DNA from: Cryptomeria japonica
Lineage: Eukaryota; Streptophyta; Pinopsida; Cupressales; Cupressaceae
Length of the DNA stretch: 64,000 bases
Direction: 5' to 3'
NCBI RefSeq assembly: GCF_030272615.1
Contig: NC_081410.1
Span: forward strand, 141,385,349 to 141,449,348
The translations under genes and the position numbers were made by a program. Under the pieces are notes generated by a model. That model saw only the letters and a list, made by a program, of their open reading frames with translations, did not search any database and was not told the DNA's origin. Positions 50,101 through 59,100 of the stretch are shown here, one piece after another (the stretch's first letter is position 1; each line of letters opens with the position of its first letter).

Positions 50101-53100
50101 CCTTTTCCACCTTCATCATTGGTTCCACATATGTTCCAACCAAACTTCTAGATTTCACAGCACAATCCTCAAGTAAATAGAATTGGAGTGTTAATTCCCT
50201 GAGATACTTAGTGCTTATTAAAATTGTTCTTGGATGGATAGAGCCTAATTCAATGCATCGCTAGCTACTTTAGATATTCATCCAAGTCATAATGGTCTTA
50301 ATAATCACACACAGCATTTCGAGGGAAAATCCTTTCCAAAATGCGAAAGCATGTTATAGGCCTAACTAAACCAAAATAGTTACAAATAGTCACTACCAAG
50401 AGATTGAACCTATCACCTTGATGGTATACATCCTACCAAATTTTCCCATGAATCCATATATGAATAACCTAGCACCTTATTCATTCATTCCACTTTCCAA
50501 TTTTATATTTTTTATATTATATTCCATATGTTAAAATTGCAATATATCACATATGTAATTGATAGGTATGTGACATCCTACCATCATCTTTGCGATCACT
50601 ATTATTTTTTGCCATACCCTATGTGCTCAAAAGATGAATTTGATAATGTTTCTTACAAGGTGGGAAAAGTCAGAATATTGTATGAAGATAAATACTATCA
50701 CTATTGATGAACTTGTCCAAAACACAATGGAAAGTAATCATCAACATTCTTAGGATGATGTATGAAACTAACCCGAAAATTGATTTAATATATGGGGTCA
50801 TTTATAGCATCAAGCTAAGTCACCGCATTCGAATTCGATTTCGGCAACCACAAAATTCGGATGAAATTCGGAAAGGGCAAAAAATTCGAAAAAAAAAATC
50901 GACATTAAATTCAGCTTATATAATTTTTTATATATAAATAATATATCCAATAAACTATTAAATTAGTTTAACTATTATTTTTTAAAGAAGAAAGATGCTA
51001 AATTTAAATTTATTATAGTTAAATATTATTTTTTTATAAAAAAATTAACATAAATAATATAACATTTAAACTTTTATTGACATCTAAGTCAATATTTGAG
51101 TTAAAAATAGAAGTTTTGACAGCATATATTTTAAATGTTAATAGAATTAAAACAACAGAAGAAAAACGTAAGGGAAAAAGTATTTTTAAATGAACATAAA
51201 AACCTAAATGAAAACTAAAAAATGAGATTCTATTCATGCAAGTCTTTCAACGGCATCGAATTTGTTGGGTCACGCCAGGCTTGCAGGGTGTTAAGTTTTT
51301 TGCGTCGGAATTGTAGGGCATCGGGTTTTAGTGTTGAACTTGTAAGGCATCGCTTGGGCGTGTTGGGCATCGCTTGGTCATCGAACTTGCAGGGCGTCGC
51401 CTCCGGTCAGATTTGCAAGGCGATGCTTGGTCGTGTTGGATGCCTTCGTTCATGCTTGTAGCTTCTCCAGCATCGAACATTTATGAATAAATAGACCCGT
51501 GAAGGAAGCTCACGGTTTTTAAAATACATTTTTTTATTAAAAACCCTACCCCATTTACCGTGTGAACTTAAGACGAACTTAAACGAATTTTTTTAGGGTT
51601 TTTTTAAATTCGTTGAATTTCGAATCTCATGGATCAAATTCACCGAATGCAATGACTTAGGCATCAAGTGTCTAATTGACAATATTTGGATGTAAGGAAG
51701 AAAGATGCTTGCAAGTTGATATAACTATATTTATAAAAAAATCATGCAAAGCAATTTATTTCAACTTTCTTGTATGTCAAAACCTTCAATATTACCTGAT
51801 TTGGAAGAATTATGGGTGTAGGTTCATTTTTGGAAACAGAAATGCTTTGAAAATGCATTTGGAATGCCTAGAAACATTTTCCTCAAAATTTCTTCATTTG
51901 GAAAACTCTAGTTGAAACTATTTTCCAGATAATTCTGACTTGTTTCATGACATTGTGGCCTCTTTCTAAAATCAAGTTTGGTAAGCCTAACATCATGATA
52001 ATTGGTACCTTCAAGGTTGCTCTTTGTGGATTTTGGTTCCACTACAAAGAAGAGCCGATGCACATTGCAACAAATTACATCTAGTCAGTTATGTTGTTAC
52101 AAAGACATCTTTTAGCTTGAAGCCTATTTCACAATTGTATCTCTATAAGGGGCATGTATCACTTTCTATTTTGGTTCAGCAATCTTATCAAATAGATTTT
52201 TTGAATATTCCTTTTAAGTGTGTGCCTCAACACCATCCTTAAAACCACCATGTTTTATAAACTCTAGAGGTTTGCTACCCTAGACTACATCTGATGAGTG
52301 TGATCATATATTCGAACCATAGTTACAAGACTCAGACTCAACGAGCTGATGTTTTACTTGACAAATTTTTAAAAATATGAAACTTACAGATATTTTAAGG
52401 ATTTAAACTTTTAGTATGCACCAACTTCATCTCCAGGTAGGATATTATGGTTTAAGTAACTTTCATCCAATTCATAACAAATGTATAGTGGTAATCACAC
52501 AAGGACCTAGAGACCAAGTAGTCAGTAGGATAACCTCCAACACACATTATGTTATTTTGGAATTCTGCATTTTAAGCCTACAAGTCATTTACATTTTGGG
52601 AATTTTCAGTAGTAGGCCACCAAGAACATATATGCATGCTAGTTTAGCATTGGGTTGGGAGCAAGATCAATAGCATTCGATGACATTTGAACTAGTTTAA
52701 ACTATTTTTGTATTGTGTATTAAACATGCCATCTTGCTTACCTGAGAGGTCAATTGTGGTTTACACATTGATTCAGCATGATTTTGGATCATAAATACCC
52801 AAAGAAAAAATGGAATTCTGATGCATTCCATGTCATTCTTTTTGGTATGATATGGATTGCCTCAACAATTAAAGCTAAATTTTGATATAAAGCATTATAA
52901 TTCCATACTGTGATTTCATGCATAGTCATATTGTTCATGCATTTGTCATTTTCTTTGCTTATTTCAAGATAAAATTCTAATATTTCTAGTTTTTTTTACG
53001 TAGACTGAAAAAGGCCCTCGTTCTTCATCAAATACCACATCTCAACAGAATATGAGAAGATCAGTGTCAACATCAATTAGCCGATAAGCCTTGTGAGTGT

Positions 53101-56100
53101 CACTGTAGCCTATGAACATCAATTTCTGTCTCTTGGAATCCAGCTTCATGCACTTGGTATCTGGAATCCAGCTTCATGCACTTGGTATCTGGAATCCAGC
53201 TTCATGCACTTGGTATCTGGAATCCAAACATATGCAATAGAGCCAAAAACCTTCAAATCACCGATTTTGGGCTTTCTACCAAACCAAGCTTCCTCTAGGG
53301 TCATCTTCTTAACATCTTGCGTGGGAGGGTATTAAAATAATATTATATTTATTCTATAATGGTCATCTTAATTGTCATCTTTAGTTCTTTTTTTAGTGTC
53401 TTAGAGTTGAACTAGCAGTCACTATATTTAGCGTCAAATTTATCTTCCAGTTAATGGTTTGTACACTATCTTGTAAATCTCTATTTAAGGAGCCTTTGTC
53501 TCCTTTGTTAATACATCGATTATTTGAGCAATCAATTTTTCATGGTATCAAAGCGAAAGATCTTTTGATGATTTTTTAATTTCGTGCTTTGTTACTTGGA
53601 ATTTTTTCCATAAGTTTTTTAATTGATTTTTTCATTAAAAAATCATTGCTTTTTTGTTACCTAAATTTTTCAGAAGTTTTTTACGATTTTTTACAAAAAT
53701 TGTGGGTGGATTCTCCACGTGGATTTTCTAAAGCTGGAAATTTCGAGGGTTTTAGTGGTTGTGGCTTCGAAAATCGCATCAGATCGCAACTTTTTTTCCT
53801 TTGCTGATTCGTGGATCATGGGTTGCTGTGAGCGATTTTTCGCACGTTTTTTTTGGGGGGGGGCACCATTTTGTCTATTCATGCATCATTTTATCTATTT
53901 GGCTGCAACTTCATTGTTCGGGTAAGTGAATAATTTTACCACGTGAAAAGCGTTTTTGTGGCTCTCTGCGACTTGTTTTCGCAAACTGCATTTTTCTCCA
54001 CACATTTATGCTACAAATCGCACAACGTATTTTCTCTGTGACTACGCGTTAAGTTTTTTTCTTCCATGCGCACGATATGGCGAGTTTGCTGAGTTTTTTG
54101 CATGCGCAGGCTCTTTTTTTTGTCGGGACGCCTCTCTAAATCCGCACGAAGACTTTTCTGATCTAGGTTTTCTACCGCAATGTCTCTTTGCGGGGGGGTT
54201 TTGCAGTCTTTATTAGTGGCGGCCAAGAATGTCTTCTTTGGCTTAGTGCCTTCAACGACTTTGTTTTGGGATAGATGACGTTCTCTTTGCTTGCAGATTA
54301 GTGGCTCTTGTCGGTTACCACCGTTTTTGCATTGAGGCGAATTCAATTGAAATTCTCTATTTTCTTGTAGTGACAACTTATTTACATGTTTGGCTTGAAC
54401 GGCTTTTATAATTTTCCCTTGAAAATTATATTTATTCTATAATGGTCCATCTTAGTTGTCGTCTTTAGTTGTCATCTTCAATTCTTTTTTTAGTGTCTTA
54501 GAGTTGAACTAGCAATCTCTATATTTAGCGTCAAGTTTATCTTCTAGTTAATGGTTTGTGCATTGTCTTGTCAATCTCTATTTAACGAGCCTTCGTCTCC
54601 TTTGCTAATACATTGATTATTTGAGCAATTAATTTTTCAACATTGAAAGAGATAATATGTTTGACCACTACCCATCGATTGAAGTCGTCAATATGGTCAT
54701 GCCTTAAACAACTCATCCTTTCCACCAATAAGACACTTAGGTGACTATGGGATACAAAATTCCACTTAAGTACCTTGTCACTTTGCTTGCCTTAGCAAAT
54801 ATGAGTAGCAGATGTTATGTCCAGCTTGAAGACTTTTATTCTCTAAATATTTCATTACTTGAATTTATCTATTAAGTTCTAACATAATTGAAGAATGAAA
54901 ATTAACTTGTTTCTTGGACTGAATATGCTCTTGAGATTTCACTCAATTGAACTGCATGTGCAAATTTACACCAATTCTTATAACATTTCCACTTTGCCCC
55001 TTAAACTTCTATGGAACATAGATGGATCTATGGTTTCACTCTACATGACACGACCATAGATTGCTCTATATTCCAAACCACGAAAAAGACTTCCATATGT
55101 CATCTTGTAGACAGATAAAAAGGATAAATGTCTAGAAAAATGATAAACCAATCTTATAAAATGTAGGCACAAATCTTCACCAATATCTAAGAGATTATGG
55201 CTAATATTTTATCCCTTACATTGCAAGAGATGTTATGTTGGACCACTACCCATTGATTGAAGCCATCAATATGGCCATGCTTTAAACAGCTCATCCTTCC
55301 ACACCAATAAGACACTTAGATGACTATGAGATACAAAATTCCAATTAAGTACCTTGTCAACTTCAATGCCTCAACGACTATGAGTACCACATGTTTTGTC
55401 CAACATGAACACTTTTATTCTCTAAATATTTCATCAATTCATTTATTAAGTTTTAACTTGTTTCCTAGACTGAATATGCTCTTGAGATTTAAGTCAATTG
55501 ACCTGCATGTGCAAATTTACACCAATTCTTGTAACATTTCCACTTGTCAAATCATTTGGCTTGTTTTTAGTTCGCCATTATAAATAGTCTTATGCAGAAA
55601 TGATGCACAACCACATGAAACGGAATAATAATCTTCAGACCATGGTTTAATCTTTGTTCCACAGGAACACATTCCCACCCTTCTGCACTCCATCCCTATA
55701 CTTATTTCCCACTCAAATGTCATCCGTAGAATTTTGGCGATGCTTCCAACCATTCTCTTTTCATGCTCTCACATTTCCCCATCCCCGCAAAAGGTAACTC
55801 ACTAAAACAAGTGGTTTATTGAGTCTTCAAAGTTAACTTATAATTTTGTCTTTTTCATTCATATAAAGCTCAATTACTGGTTTGTCCCCTCCTATGCCCA
55901 AATCCGAGACTGGTTCGTATCGGGTCTAGATTCGGAGCCGATTGGTTGAGGGTTCTTTTCAGGTGTGTACGAGCAACTGCACATTTGTCCCGAACGAACT
56001 TGCTCAAACCTCTGAAGAATATGGGAGGAAAATCGTGTGCCTTACAGCAAACCTAGTGTATTCAGCTTTATGCAATCTCTCTGTGAAAATCTTAGCCCGC

Positions 56101-59100
56101 CTTGGCAATATACTTGACAATGTTAGGTAAGAAGATGAGCATTCCACCAAAGGCATTGCAGCCGAGGTTGAACAAGAGGTCGTGGTAGGCCTTGTCCCTT
56201 GGAAGATCCATGTCTTTTACTGCCACATTGACAACCACCAATCTATGATTGTCTATAATTCCCAGAGAAGAGCATGAAGGGGAGTGGATGGAGTGTATTG
56301 TGAACTTGTAAAATAATGCGAAAAAAAAAAAAATGATATGTTAATAAAAATTGTTAATATTACAAATTAATTTTTAATAATGATTTTGTTATTATTATAT
56401 AATATTACATATTATAATTGACATTATTAATATTATATAAGGTCTATAAATATTATGATACATAAAAAAATTACAAAATATTATATTATGTCTTATATTT
56501 GACCGAACGTGCAAACTGAACCCTCGAAACTGAAACGGAACCAGTAACTTAGATATGAAGTTACTGGTTTGGTTAAAAATATATCCCAAAAAAAAATTTG
56601 ACCGAACGTGCAAACTGAACCCTCGAAACTGAAACCGAACCAGTAACTTAGATATAAAGTAAAACTCAATTTGAAAAAAAATAAATTGTCTTTTTCACCC
56701 ACCCAAAGTACAATTAAATTCAAAATCAACAAAATTTTGTTCTCCACTCACATGAAGTAACACACAATTTGAAAATAACACAGTTGATGAGCAGAAATAC
56801 ATTGTACAGTAAAATTGAGGATCGAACCTCATCTTTTGATAATGATGACAACATCGGAATTAGAATTCCTGCATCCTGCAATAACATATGAATTTTAGTA
56901 CCAGAAATGTGATGCAACACTGCAAAGTAATGATTTCTTTATGCATCATCAAAAGCTCTTAAAACTGCATATTTGTCGAAAACAGTTAGGTACATTAAAT
57001 AACCTTTAGTTTGGTCTCATATAGCTGTTTGACAGTCTCAATCAGGTCCTTAGAAGGGGTTGTCCCTTCTGTCAAAATATGCAAGACCTGATACCAAACA
57101 AACTTCCAAAAGGTTAACATCTCCTACTAGAAAACAAAAATCTTAAATTAGCTGTAGCAATAAAATTCCTGCATGCATGGACTATTTCATATGAACAAAA
57201 TAACTGGGATAAAACAGAAAGATAGGAACCTGCATAAGAATACTTTCACTCCCATGTGGAGGATCAGAGATGATTTCAAGCAATTCAGATGATGAGGAAC
57301 CAATGGCCCGTACAAGGGTAGGAATGTGCCGATGGACTGCCTGTACCAAAATACGAGTTACCAAAATACAGTTAATACCATCAGTCTTACAAAATAACAA
57401 AAACTATGAATCTATGCAAGGTAATCAGAAACAATTGCTTCACGCACAAATAATATCTAGAAAGTTACATTTGTGAAACAGCATTAAAATACAATAATAA
57501 CTTCCAAATCAAACCTGTTTCACAGCCTTTGGTGCTTGTCCATAAATAATGAAAACCTTCTGAAGAAGTCCATGCTTCTGCACATGCAATACACACAGCA
57601 AAGAAAACAAAAAAATCTGTGAAACTAAATAAACTCTGACAATAATACGAAAAAAAGGCAATGTCAAAGACAAGAAATTGTTCGTGGAAGAAAAAAAGCA
57701 TGTCACATCACTATGCTTCAAGGAATCTATGCACACCTAAACATAGAGAAAACAAAGATAACTGCCTGCATTAGATTTTATTCTAAGGGTCAATTTTAAA
57801 ACCTTTGAACAAAGAGCAAAGTACAGTGACATGCAACGTTGTGCTTTTGCCATAGACACTGTAGATGCATGTCGAGTAACCTGCTGTGAATCATTTTCAG
57901 CAGTGTTTTCTATGGTAAACGCTTTTCCTTCTGTTACAGATTCTTCTCCATTTGGCATTTTCTTCTGAACATTTTCCTGAAAAACAAACACCTAATTAAA
58001 TAAATGTTGCTTCTAATAATAGTGACAAATTAGATAAATAGAAACTCATAGATTTATACTTTGTCAAGTGAAGTAAAAATTCAACTCCAACAGTAAGACA
58101 TGTCCAGACTCAGATAGATATTGTCAAGAAGCACTGCCTCCATGATGAAAGAAACCTTCAAAAAAACAGTAGGATACAACTATTGTGGGTCATTTGTCAT
58201 CATCAGACATCACCTTATCCAATTATAGCTCTTTCTATGAATAAATTGCATTGGTATTGAGATTTTAGTCCTGCACTAGGAGGTAATGGCATAGCTTTAC
58301 CCCTTCTATAAAGCACAATCACAAACAAGAGATGAAAATAGACTCAAACTCTTCTACTGATAGCTAGAGCAAATCTCAACTTGGACAAAAAACTGGTACA
58401 AATGCCAGTAGCACTATGTTTGAAGTGTGATTGCTTATGAAAACAACCCTGTTCTGCAAGAGGCTCAAGACCATAGTGGAACATGGCTACGTGTATCTAG
58501 GCAATGAAATTATTTATTTATCAAAGAGCATGCAACCCTAAACCAAGAGACAGTGCATTTATTGAATTTTGCTAATATAACAAAACCTATACAAATTAAT
58601 TTTACAGCTTGGAGACTGCAAAAGAAGATTATAACTGACATGAATTGGTCACTAAATGTTAAGTGGATGAATTTTTCTATGCAAAGGAGGCAGAAAACAT
58701 TACAGCACTTAAGTTGTGCACTGATCTATAACTCCCTAAGAAAGGAAACTCTCCAAATCTGAAGTCTTCTAAACTATTTATCTCACAGCACTTTTAATTA
58801 CAAGACATTATAGAGCTGTGAGCCCATTGCACTTTGTTGTTTGTTTCATTATATTTTATTACATATATGTGCCATCTAGCAGTGCAAATGTTCCTTTCGT
58901 ACATTATGTCCAAAACGCACACAACTATAAAGGGGTTAACATAGAGGCCCATCAACACTTCAATGGTGGGATATCAATGATTTGCATACTGATTGACATG
59001 GTGCCAAGTTAAATGTCAACGTATATATGTCCACAAATGACCAAGAATAGGTCAAAGGGACTAGAACGTACATTTGTTACAATAACAAAGAACTAGGGCA

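Larger units (their letters stand above)
26105..56827 (-). other. Giant symplekin intron, 30,723 bp, filled with transposons
   Basis: Defined by the exon i donor (GT at 56827-56826) and exon j acceptor (AG at 26106-26105). It contains two hAT-like elements, solo LTRs, small copia-type LTR elements, a LINE-like insert, MITEs and a CYP74-like fragment. The stretch 26105-27590 shows only a local duplication (ACAGATAGAGTGG near 26310 and 26362) and no gene. Confidence 0.85.

Noticed and set aside
52024-52242. Plus-strand 72-codon frame
   Set aside because: No motif, no splice context, and composition like the surrounding intron.
53093-53335. Plus-strand 80-codon frame with repeated SCTWYLES-like peptide
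   Set aside because: Antisense of the 28-bp repeat in the copia integrase relic, which is on the minus strand.
55547-55753. Minus-strand 68-codon frame near the CYP74-like fragment
   Set aside because: No similarity to the C-terminal haem-binding region of CYP74 could be recognised, so it was not joined to the fragment.
26105-56827. Possibility that exon j is a separate processed copy or an assembly artefact
   Set aside because: Exon j has intact splice sites on both sides and exact phase and continues the protein without gap or overlap, which a processed copy would not show. Mis-assembly cannot be excluded from sequence alone.
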